Assembly: GCA_035512595.1 (NCBI GenBank)
Contig: DATKDU010000156.1
Location: forward strand, 1 to 10,217
Length of the DNA: 10,217 nucleotides
DNA from: DATKDU01 sp035512595
GTDB taxonomy: Bacteria; Planctomycetota; Planctomycetia; Pirellulales; Pirellulaceae
Direction of reading: 5' to 3'
Both the position numbers and the translations under genes were made by a program. Under the pieces are notes generated by a model. It did no database searches. It had not been told where the DNA came from and was given only the letters and a program-made list of their open reading frames with translations. Position 1 is the stretch's first letter, and each line of letters starts with the position of its first letter. Shown here piece by piece: positions 1 through 6,539 of the stretch.

Positions 1-1
1 G

Positions 2-823
2 ATGCAGGATCGCAAGGCGCTGCAATCGGGAACATCTCACTTCTTGGGACAAAATTTCTCCCGGGCTCAAGAAATAAAATTCCAGGATCAGAACGGGCAA
101 GTCGAGTACGCCTGGACGACGAGCTGGGGCGTTTCGACGCGCCTCGTTGGTGCGCTGATCATGACCCACAGCGACGACGACGGCCTGGTCTGTCCGCCGC
201 GGCTGGCCCCCAAGCACGTGGTGCTCCTGCCGATTTATCGCAGCCCGGAAGAGAAGACGCAGGTCATGCCGTACGTCGAGAGTTTGCAGAAGGAACTCGC
301 GGCACAAGACTTCGCCGGCGAACAAGTGCGCGTCTTCATCGACGACCGGGATTTGCGCGGCGGCGAGAAGAACTGGCAGCACATCAAGCGCGGAGTGCCG
401 CTGCGAGCCGAGATCGGGCCAAAGGACATTGCCAAGAATGGCGTCTTCCTGGCGCGGCGCGACACGGGGGAGAAGGCCGGCGTCGAGCGCGGAGAGTTCG
501 TCGCGACCGTGGCGACGCGGTTGCAGGCGATTCAGGACAACCTGTTTGACCGGGCGCTGAATCTCCGCGAGGAGAACACACGCACGATCGACGACTTGAA
601 TGAGCTGCTCGCCTGGTTCACGCCCAAGAATCCGGAATCGCCAGAAATCCACGGCGGCTTTGCCCACTGCCACTTTAGCGAAACGCCTGAGATGGACGAG
701 CTGCTCAAGAGGCACAAGTTGACAATCCGCTGCGTGCCGCTGGCGCAGGCCGATGAAAGCGGCAAGTGCATCGTCACCGGCCGCCCAAGCACGAGGCGGG
801 CGGTGGTGGCGAAGGCGTATTGA
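2..823 (+). CDS. proS: Prolyl-tRNA synthetase, archaeal/eukaryotic type (ProS type 3), 3' part
   Basis: This class II aminoacyl-tRNA synthetase charges tRNA-Pro with proline in the cytoplasm. The 273 visible residues are the C-terminal half of a protein of usually about 480-500 residues. The ATG at position 2 is internal, because it lies just before the conserved GTSHFLGQNFS segment (residues 10-20), which is never near the N-terminus in this family. The gene therefore begins outside the window. Visible parts in order are the catalytic-core end with SWGVSTRLVGALIMTHSDDD (41-60) and LVCPPRLAP (62-70), the anticodon-binding domain (about 72-155, with RVFIDDRDLRGGEKNWQHIK at 110-129), and the C-terminal domain ending in the family's conserved terminal Tyr (AKAY). 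The C-terminal domain normally holds a four-Cys zinc site, but here only C223 and C256 appear to remain. The identification is firm; zinc loss is inferred by comparison with remembered homologues. Confidence 0.96.
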   Translation: MQDRKALQSGTSHFLGQNFSRAQEIKFQDQNGQVEYAWTTSWGVSTRLVGALIMTHSDDDGLVCPPRLAPKHVVLLPIYRSPEEKTQVMPYVESLQKELAAQDFAGEQVRVFIDDRDLRGGEKNWQHIKRGVPLRAEIGPKDIAKNGVFLARRDTGEKAGVERGEFVATVATRLQAIQDNLFDRALNLREENTRTIDDLNELLAWFTPKNPESPEIHGGFAHCHFSETPEMDELLKRHKLTIRCVPLAQADESGKCIVTGRPSTRRAVVAKAY

Positions 824-837
824 TTAGTCTACGACGA

Positions 838-855
838 CGAAATCGCTAAATTTCG
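838..855. repeat. Short perfect inverted repeat after proS
   Basis: CGAAAT (838-843) and ATTTCG (850-855) form a 6-bp stem with a 6-base loop, starting 15 bases after the proS stop. No T-run follows, so it is a poor intrinsic terminator. It could be a weak RNA hairpin at the 3' end of the proS transcript, or chance. Confidence 0.3.
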
Positions 856-863
856 AGGATGAC

Positions 864-893
864 TTGCGAATGAGGGTTCCGCTGTGGCAGAAT
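864..893 (+). promoter_or_regulatory. Weak candidate sigma70-type promoter
   Basis: TTGCGA (864-869) and CAGAAT (888-893) resemble -35 and -10 boxes with an 18-bp gap, about 40 bases before the ATG at 934. The match is modest and planctomycete promoters are poorly defined. The position, in the only spacer over 100 bases in the window, is the main support. Confidence 0.2.
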
Positions 894-916
894 CATCCGC
901 TCGGACTTTGAACAGC

Positions 917-923
917 AAAGGAG
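917..923 (+). promoter_or_regulatory. Ribosome binding site for the FlgO/CsgG-like gene
   Basis: AAAGGAG lies 10 bases before the ATG at 934. It is the strongest Shine-Dalgarno-like sequence in the window and supports this start, which also gives a proper signal peptide. Confidence 0.6.
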
Positions 924-933
924 ACTCGCCCAA

Positions 934-2397
934 ATGACACGTTTCTTTGGCCTTCTTTCATGCGTTGCGATCATTTTTGGTAGTGGTTCCGTCGCCTACT
1001 CTCAGGACGCCCCAAAGGCCGGAGACCTCATCCAACTGGTCACGCTAGCGAATGCATCACACATTTGTGAATTACTGGCCGATGCCGGCGGGCAAATCGA
1101 AGCCCTTGACATCAAGACGGGAAGGACGCAACGATTCAGCCGCGACGAGGTCAAGAAACTCACCCGATACCAGGAAAACGCAGCAATTCAGGTCGTTGGG
1201 CTCCCGTCGTTCATTGCGTGGAAGGTCGTAAAGGCGACTGCCAAAGAAATGCCGTCCGGGGCAGTGGCAAAGCTCGACAACGCGATTATTTACGTCTCGA
1301 TGGGCAAACAGCTTGGCATTGCGGTGGGTGATCAGTTACGCGTCTACCGCGGTGAAGCGGAAGTCAAGGATCCGGTTTCTGGCGAGGTTCTCGGCAAGCA
1401 ACGGCGACGAATATCGGATCTCGAAGTGGTTGAAGTGCAGGAGAAGTATTGCAAGGCAAAGCAGGTCGGCGATCTGGAGATCGCGCTCGAAGTCGGTGAC
1501 CGAGTGGAGCCGGCCAAATTCAATAATGCCATCGCTGTTTTGCCGTTTTCGACGCTCAACGACGATGCATCAGGAGTCATTCTATCGGAGCACTTGACCA
1601 CGGCACTTGCGCAACGAGAGGTTCCCGTCGTCGAACGGACGTTACTGGTCAAAGCTCTCACTGAGCTGGCCATCCAGCAAACCGCGGTGTTCGACTCTGC
1701 GTCTGCCAAGGCGATTGGGCGCCAAGTTGGAGCAGGGGCAATTTTGACCGGTTCAATCGCTCCATCGGGCAATCAATCCTCGATCAATGTGAGACTAATC
1801 GAAGTTGAGACTGGGAAGATTCGCTTCAGCATGACAACAAAATTCAAAGATCTGCCTTCGGTCGTAGGTGGCGGCTCTGGCGCTGCAATTGTTGCGTCAG
1901 CCTCCGGAACAGGCGGATTGAGCGGTGGTCGAGTTGTTTCCAAAGGCGCGACGTACACAGTTTCTTCGAGGTACGAGGGCATAAAGCCGCTGGACAGCCT
2001 TCTATCGGACGACGATGACGCATACTCATCACCTGGCGGTGTATCGGGATCCGCTCGCGGCAAGGGCGGCTTTTGGGCTTTCACGACGGGCAACGAGCCC
2101 GGGGCGCACATTGTGATTGACCTCGGGCGAGCGTGTGTAATCGAAGGGCTCCACATCGCGAACGGAAATGAAACTCCCGCTGCTACGGCGCGTGCCAAAG
2201 ATCTCACAATCTGGGTGTCAAGCGAAGCCGGGAGTCGCGGCACTAAAGTCTGGACAACCAGCAAAGGCGAGAAAGAGTATCGAGCGACCTTCTCGCGGCC
2301 AGCGAAAGGGCGATACGTGACGATCGGGTTCCCTGATGACAAGAGCGAATACCTTCACCTCAAGAAGGTGAAAGTGTTTGGCCAACCTGTGGAGTGA
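934..2397 (+). CDS. Exported FlgT-C / FlgO (CsgG-like) protein with C-terminal discoidin-like domain
   Basis: The protein has 487 residues. Residues 1-23 form a signal peptide (hydrophobic FFGLLSCVAIIFG, likely cut after AYS), so it should act outside the cytoplasm. Residues 30-100 are an unassigned region. Residues 112-193 resemble the FlgT C-terminal domain, with NAIIYVSMGKQLGIAVGDQL, the DPVSGEVLG turn (146-154) and LEVVEVQEKYCKA. Residues 198-305 resemble FlgO/CsgG: IAVLPFSTLN (200-209), ERTLLVKALTELAIQQT (234-250) and GAGAILTGSI (266-275). CsgG-type proteins are outer-membrane or periplasmic secretion and assembly factors, and FlgO/FlgT are flagellar-associated outer-membrane proteins. 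After a Gly/Ser linker, residues 338-485 look like an F5/8-C (discoidin) beta-sandwich, with HIVIDLGRACVIEGLHIANG and a closing KKVKVFG strand. Third codon positions look less GC-rich than in neighbouring genes. No lipobox Cys is seen, and the exact role is unknown. Confidence 0.8.
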   Translation: MTRFFGLLSCVAIIFGSGSVAYSQDAPKAGDLIQLVTLANASHICELLADAGGQIEALDIKTGRTQRFSRDEVKKLTRYQENAAIQVVGLPSFIAWKVVKATAKEMPSGAVAKLDNAIIYVSMGKQLGIAVGDQLRVYRGEAEVKDPVSGEVLGKQRRRISDLEVVEVQEKYCKAKQVGDLEIALEVGDRVEPAKFNNAIAVLPFSTLNDDASGVILSEHLTTALAQREVPVVERTLLVKALTELAIQQTAVFDSASAKAIGRQVGAGAILTGSIAPSGNQSSINVRLIEVETGKIRFSMTTKFKDLPSVVGGGSGAAIVASASGTGGLSGGRVVSKGATYTVSSRYEGIKPLDSLLSDDDDAYSSPGGVSGSARGKGGFWAFTTGNEPGAHIVIDLGRACVIEGLHIANGNETPAATARAKDLTIWVSSEAGSRGTKVWTTSKGEKEYRATFSRPAKGRYVTIGFPDDKSEYLHLKKVKVFGQPVE

Positions 2398-2438
2398 ATC
2401 CCGTCTTCGGCTACCTCGCCGTCCGTTTAGGCGAAGGC

Positions 2439-3005
2439 ATGAGCAACTCACTTAGGCATCGCCCTGTTCTGCTTATCGCCGCCACCTTCAGCCGTTACGA
2501 CGCCGCGCTGGATTGGGCAAAAACAACGCTCCAGGCCGCGTGGGGTCCAATCGCGCTGGAAAGCCCCAGGTTCGATCATCGCGAGACGACCTACTACGAA
2601 TCCACGATGGGGCCGGATCTCAAGAAAACGTTCTTCGCCTTTGAGCGGCTCGTCGATCCGGCGATGCTCGCCGAGCGAAAGCTCCAGGCGATTTCCTGGG
2701 AAGACGAATATCGTCGCCAGGCGAGCCACCCTGAGCCGCGGCCGCTGAACCTCGACCCCGGATATCTCACCGAGGCCAAGCTGGTATTGGCTTCGACCAA
2801 GGACCGCGACCACCGGATCTACCTGTCGCAGGGGATATTCGCCGAGGTCACCCTCCATTTTCAGCGCGGAGCGTGGGCCTTCCGGCCGTGGACCTATCCC
2901 GACTATCAGCGGGCCGATTATCATGAGTTCTTCTGCCGCTGCCGGGAATTCTTGCGGCAGTCGTATCGTGAGTCGGCACGGGGCCAGGCGACAGGTCAGG
3001 AATGA
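2439..3005 (+). CDS. DUF4416 family protein
   Basis: A soluble protein of 188 residues from this start, function unknown. It shows the family's hallmark segments: TTYYESTMG (50-58), the FFAFERLVDP stretch (65-74), LNLDPGYLTEAKLVLASTKD (103-122), HRIYLSQGIFAEVTL (125-139) and RPWTYPDYQ (149-157). The frame stays open back to a GTG at 2394 that overlaps the previous stop. I prefer ATG 2439 because the family begins close to the PVLLIAATFS strand and the extra 15 residues look non-conserved. The only upstream purine-rich sequence is the weak TAGG at 2429-2432. The gene ends in an ATGA overlap with the WecA-like gene, so the two are probably translationally coupled. From memory, DUF4416 proteins often sit beside envelope or sugar genes, but no reaction is established that I can name. 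Confidence 0.9.
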   Translation: MSNSLRHRPVLLIAATFSRYDAALDWAKTTLQAAWGPIALESPRFDHRETTYYESTMGPDLKKTFFAFERLVDPAMLAERKLQAISWEDEYRRQASHPEPRPLNLDPGYLTEAKLVLASTKDRDHRIYLSQGIFAEVTLHFQRGAWAFRPWTYPDYQRADYHEFFCRCREFLRQSYRESARGQATGQE

Positions 3006-4186
3006 ATTCGCAGAGTCTGCTTCTGCTGCTGGCCGGCGCGATCTTGCCGAGCTTCGTCATTTCGCTCGTGGCGACCTATATCATTCGCACGAATGCCGCC
3101 CGCTTTGGCCTGATCGATAAACCGGGTGAGCGGAAGGTCCATACGACGCCGACACCGCTGGGAGGCGGACTGGGAATCTGGCTAGGTGTCGTCGGGGCGT
3201 TCGCCCTGGGGCAAGTTGCGCTCTATCTGGCGACCACTCAATCGTCGCTGCGAGAACTGATTCCGGAATTGGCGCAGCCGCACCTCAGCGGGCTGGCGCT
3301 CCAATCTCGCAAGCTGTGGATTCTGTTGGCCGCCGGATCGGCGCTGGCGGCACTCGGCCTGGCCGATGACCGCCGCGGCCTGCCGTGGCAACTGCGGCTG
3401 GGGATGCAGTTCGCCGTTGCCGCGGCCTGCGTGGCGCTCGTCAACAATCTCCAACTGACCGCATTCATCGCCTCGCCGTGGCTGACCGGCGCGCTGTCGG
3501 TACTGTGGATCGTCGCGTTAATCAACTCGTTCAACATGCTCGACAACATGGACGCCCTTTCTGGCGGCGTGGCGACGATTGCCGCCGGAATGTTGGCGGC
3601 GGTGATGCTGCTGGCGACCGATCCGGAAAATCGCGGGCCACAGCTCTTCGTCGCCGGATTTCTGCTCGTACTCGTCGGCGGTATCCTGGGTTTTTTGTTC
3701 CATAATCGGCCGCCGGCGAAGATCTTCATGGGTGACGCCGGCAGCTACTTCATCGGGTTTTGCATCGCGGTCGCAACGCTGCTGGCCACGTACACCGATT
3801 ATGAAGGTGGCCGAAAGCACGCGATCCTCACGCCGCTGTGCGTGATGGCAGTGCCGCTGTACGACATGGTGACGGTGATTCTCATCCGCCTCAAAAACGG
3901 CAAAAGCCCGTTTCAGCCCGACAAGAACCATTTCTCGCACCGGCTCGTCGATTTGGGCCTGACAAAGCCGCAGGCCGTGCTGACGGTCTACCTGACGACG
4001 GCGACGTGCGGCCTGGGGGCGCTGCTTTTGCATCGAGTCGATACGATTGGGGCGGTGATCATCATGCTGATGATCGGCTGCGTGCTGCTGCTCATCGCTA
4101 TCTTGGAAGCGACCGCACGGCGGACGATCCGGAAGCAGGGGCCAGGGGCCGGGGGCCAGGAACCAGGGGCCAGGGCCGGTCGATGA
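3002..4186 (+). CDS. wecA: WecA/TagO-type polyprenyl-phosphate N-acetylhexosamine-1-phosphate transferase
   Basis: An integral membrane enzyme of the MraY/WecA/TagO family. It transfers a HexNAc-1-phosphate, usually GlcNAc from UDP-GlcNAc, to a polyprenyl phosphate on the cytoplasmic face, starting O-antigen, teichoic acid or exopolysaccharide synthesis. The 394 residues contain about 10-11 hydrophobic segments and the family motifs in order: GLIDKPGERKVHTTPTPLGG (36-55), the acidic pair in LADDR (120-124), NSFNMLDNMDALSGG (175-189) with the second Asp cluster, FMGDAGS (242-248), and DKNHFSHRLVDLG (307-319) with the His-rich loop. WecA-like is a better fit than MraY because of the NMLDNMD and HFSHRL forms. 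The exact sugar cannot be read from sequence. The tail from about residue 378 (QGPGAGG QEPGARA) is low complexity and is encoded by a DNA heptamer repeat. The gene overlaps both neighbours by ATGA. Confidence 0.93.
   Translation: MNSQSLLLLLAGAILPSFVISLVATYIIRTNAARFGLIDKPGERKVHTTPTPLGGGLGIWLGVVGAFALGQVALYLATTQSSLRELIPELAQPHLSGLALQSRKLWILLAAGSALAALGLADDRRGLPWQLRLGMQFAVAAACVALVNNLQLTAFIASPWLTGALSVLWIVALINSFNMLDNMDALSGGVATIAAGMLAAVMLLATDPENRGPQLFVAGFLLVLVGGILGFLFHNRPPAKIFMGDAGSYFIGFCIAVATLLATYTDYEGGRKHAILTPLCVMAVPLYDMVTVILIRLKNGKSPFQPDKNHFSHRLVDLGLTKPQAVLTVYLTTATCGLGALLLHRVDTIGAVIIMLMIGCVLLLIAILEATARRTIRKQGPGAGGQEPGARAGR
4137..4177 (+). repeat. Imperfect G-rich heptamer tandem repeat
   Basis: Six units run head to tail: AGGGGCC, AGGGGCC, GGGGGCC, AGGAACC, AGGGGCC, and a shortened AGGGCC. 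They encode two 7-residue repeats at the WecA-like C-terminus and end 5 bases before the ligase ATG. A change of one 7-base unit would shift the reading frame. The G-runs could also form a quadruplex on the plus strand. Confidence 0.85.
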
Positions 4187-6483
4187 GCAAGCAACGCCAC
4201 CAGCGAAAGCGGCAGCCAGGCGGCGCCAGCGCGCTGCCGGCGCTGGTGGAACGCTTTCGCCCGCTGCTCCTGCCGGCCGCCGTCGCACTGCTCATTGCTC
4301 CTCATCTGATACCCAGCGAAGCGGTCGCTGCCGGCGGCACCTACGCCGTGCCCGCCATGCTGTGGTGCGTACTGTTCCTGGCTTGGGGAATCGTCACCGC
4401 CTTTTCCGCACAGCCGCGAATCGTCTTCTCGTGGTCGGATGCCGCCTTGCTCCTGTTGGTGGGCTGGCACACGCTCAGCGGGCTGTTGCCGCGGGAAGGG
4501 ATTGTGACGCGCGGCACGTGGAACATCGTCTGGCTGTGGATCAGCTACGGCGTCGGTTATTTCCTCCTGCGGCAATTGCTTCTTTCGTCCGTTCAGACGC
4601 GGGCGCTCGTGGCGGTGATGCTGGGCCTGGCGATCTGCCTGACGAGCCAGGCGTACTACCAATACTTTGTCACGATGCCGGCCGTGCGGCAGGAACTGGC
4701 GAAGAACCCCGCGCAAGTCCTGAAGGAAAACGACATTCCGCTCGACCCGGACTCGCCAGTCCGACGGCATTTCGAGGACCGCGTGCGGGCTGTCGAACCG
4801 CTGGCGACGTTCGCGCTAACCAATTCGCTGGCCGGATTTCTCGCGCCGTGGACCGTGCTGGCCGCCGGACTGGCACTGGTGCTCTGGCAGACCGGACAAC
4901 ATCATCCGCCGTGGATGACGGTGAGGCTCGTTGCGACGGCACTGGCCGTCACAGTTTTCTGCTGCGGATGCTTGCTCCTCACCAAGAGCCGCACGGCCCT
5001 GGTGGCCGTGCTGGCCGGCGGTATCCTCGTCGGACTGTTCGGCCGCGTCGGCGGTTGGAGGTTCGACTGGCGATTGCCGGCAGTCGTTTTTGTGGTGCTG
5101 GTGCTCATGGGGCTGTTGGCGGTGGCAGTCGGCGGACTCGATTTGCAGGTCCTGAGTGAAGCGCCCAAATCGGTGCTCTACCGGCTGGAATACTGGCGTT
5201 CGGCAGCAGCCATGATCGGCGACTTTCCACTGTGGGGATGCGGGCCGGGGAATTTCCAGGACTATTACACTCGCTACAAGCTCCCGCAGGCGAGCGAAAC
5301 GGTCGCCGACCCGCACAACGTGTTTCTCGAAATCTGGGCCACGGCGGGAACGCCGGCCCTTGTGACTTTTTTGCTATGGATCGGCGCTTTGGTCTTCGAT
5401 CTGAGCCGTCGCCGCGACATCGAACCGACCGAGCCGCTGTTGAAGGACGGCGGCAGTGCGCGTCAGAACGATATCCGCCGCGTCTACCTTGGGGGCTTGA
5501 TCGGAATTGCGCTCGGCTTTGGTCTGGCATTCCTGACGATGTATCCCCTGTGGACTAGCGCTTCCGGCGGTGACATCGGCATATTGCTGATCGGTCTCCC
5601 CTTGACTGCTCTGGTTTTGTGGCAAATCCATCCGTGGATCGAAAACGGATCGCTGGGAAAAACGTTGCCCGTCATCGGACTGATGACGCTGCTGCTCAAC
5701 TTGTGCGCCGCCGGTGCTGCGAGCTTTCCCGGAGTGGTCACGTCTGGCCTCGTCCTGGCGGCCGTTGCCCTGCAACAAGTTGAAGTGCGACCCCTGGTTT
5801 GGCAAGTCTCGCGGCTGTGGCTGCCGCCGCTACTGCTCGGTCCGCTGGCGCTGGCGGCGGCCTGCTTGTGGACCGAATACTCACCCGTTTTACGGTCGCA
5901 GGCGAAGATGCAAGACGCTCAAGCGGCGTGGGAACGAGCCGTGCTGGGCAGGGGACGGATGGACGAAGCGATCGAGCGGCTCACCGAGGCAGCGGCGGCC
6001 GATCCCGCCAATAGCGATCCCTGGGAGCGGCTGGCGCCCATTTACTTGGAGCGTTGGCTTGCCGCGCCGAGTGACGAAAGCTGGCAGGATTTTGCGAATG
6101 CCGCGGAGCAGTGCCGGCGGCTGCGGCCCGCCCGCTATCAGCAGCACCGCCAGCGGGGCGAATGGCATTTGCAAGCTTACGGCCAATCGCATCAAGAGGA
6201 ACCTCTGCGGCAAGCGATTGCCGCGTATCAGGCGGCGGTGGAACGCTCCCCGAACAGTGCGCTGGCCCGCGCGCAGCTCGCGTGGGTCCTTCACCTGGGG
6301 GGCGACGACCAGGCCGCCACAGGACAGGCCGGCAAAGCGCTACAGCTCGATGCCCTCAATCCGCACGAGGAGTTTTCACTCCGCAAAAACCGGCTGATCG
6401 ACCCGCGCCAGGACGAGGCCCTCTGGCGGATGCGGCGGCCGGAAACGGCCGAACAAACCATGCAGATTCTGCGTAAAAGCTAG
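4183..6483 (+). CDS. O-antigen ligase/polymerase (Wzy_C family) with C-terminal TPR domain
   Basis: A 766-residue membrane protein expected to polymerise or ligate lipid-linked glycan on the outer face of the inner membrane. The start is the ATG in the ATGA overlap with the WecA-like stop. The frame is open back to 3838, but that extension lies within the upstream gene and looks like a shadow. There are about 14 hydrophobic segments between residues 28 and 562. Family features are TKSRTALVAVLAGG (267-280), RLEYWRSAAAMIGDFPLWGC (334-353) followed by GPGNF and a Tyr-rich stretch, and DPHNVFLEIWATAGTPAL (376-393). The large loop at 160-207, before ATFALTNSLAG, fits the periplasmic side. Residues 571-735 are soluble and helical, with TPR-like pairs at about 581-624 (AIERLTEAAAADP) and 675-726 (AIAAYQAAVERSPNSALARA). 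Ligase and polymerase cannot be separated by sequence alone. A pilin-glycosylating ligase is another possibility. Confidence 0.88.
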   Translation: MSKQRHQRKRQPGGASALPALVERFRPLLLPAAVALLIAPHLIPSEAVAAGGTYAVPAMLWCVLFLAWGIVTAFSAQPRIVFSWSDAALLLLVGWHTLSGLLPREGIVTRGTWNIVWLWISYGVGYFLLRQLLLSSVQTRALVAVMLGLAICLTSQAYYQYFVTMPAVRQELAKNPAQVLKENDIPLDPDSPVRRHFEDRVRAVEPLATFALTNSLAGFLAPWTVLAAGLALVLWQTGQHHPPWMTVRLVATALAVTVFCCGCLLLTKSRTALVAVLAGGILVGLFGRVGGWRFDWRLPAVVFVVLVLMGLLAVAVGGLDLQVLSEAPKSVLYRLEYWRSAAAMIGDFPLWGCGPGNFQDYYTRYKLPQASETVADPHNVFLEIWATAGTPALVTFLLWIGALVFDLSRRRDIEPTEPLLKDGGSARQNDIRRVYLGGLIGIALGFGLAFLTMYPLWTSASGGDIGILLIGLPLTALVLWQIHPWIENGSLGKTLPVIGLMTLLLNLCAAGAASFPGVVTSGLVLAAVALQQVEVRPLVWQVSRLWLPPLLLGPLALAAACLWTEYSPVLRSQAKMQDAQAAWERAVLGRGRMDEAIERLTEAAAADPANSDPWERLAPIYLERWLAAPSDESWQDFANAAEQCRRLRPARYQQHRQRGEWHLQAYGQSHQEEPLRQAIAAYQAAVERSPNSALARAQLAWVLHLGGDDQAATGQAGKALQLDALNPHEEFSLRKNRLIDPRQDEALWRMRRPETAEQTMQILRKS

Positions 6484-6539
6484 GTTGCAATCGCTCCCGC
6501 TCGGCAATCGAGACTCCCTGAAGGGAAGCTGAGGTTATA

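Noticed and set aside
885..900. Possible sigma54 promoter starting at TGGCAG
   Set aside because: The -24 part fits, but the -12 element lacks the required GC at the right spacing.
2394..2438. GTG 2394 as the start of the DUF4416 protein
   Set aside because: The extra 15 residues do not resemble the family N-terminus and the GTG overlaps the preceding stop without a clear ribosome binding site. ATG 2439 is favoured, though not proved.
3838..4182. In-frame extension of the ligase reading frame upstream into the WecA-like gene
   Set aside because: The added 115 residues are Arg/Pro/Asp/Gly-rich shadow sequence within a well-conserved gene. The ATGA overlap start at 4183 gives a normal N-terminus.
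3518..4288. Minus-strand open frame (256 residues) opposite the WecA-like gene
   Set aside because: The composition is low complexity (Arg, Gln, Ala, Pro) with no domain, while the opposite strand carries every WecA-family motif.
3988..4770. Minus-strand open frame (260 residues) across the WecA-like/ligase junction
   Set aside because: It spans two real genes on the other strand, is Arg/Gln/Pro-rich, and contains the translated heptamer repeat.
6484..6539. Spacer between ligase and DUF1573 genes as a terminator or promoter
   Set aside because: It holds only a TCCCT/AGGGA pair with a 2-base loop and a repeated GCAATCG 17 bases apart, with no T-run and no convincing -35/-10 pair. Only the GAGG ribosome site looks useful.
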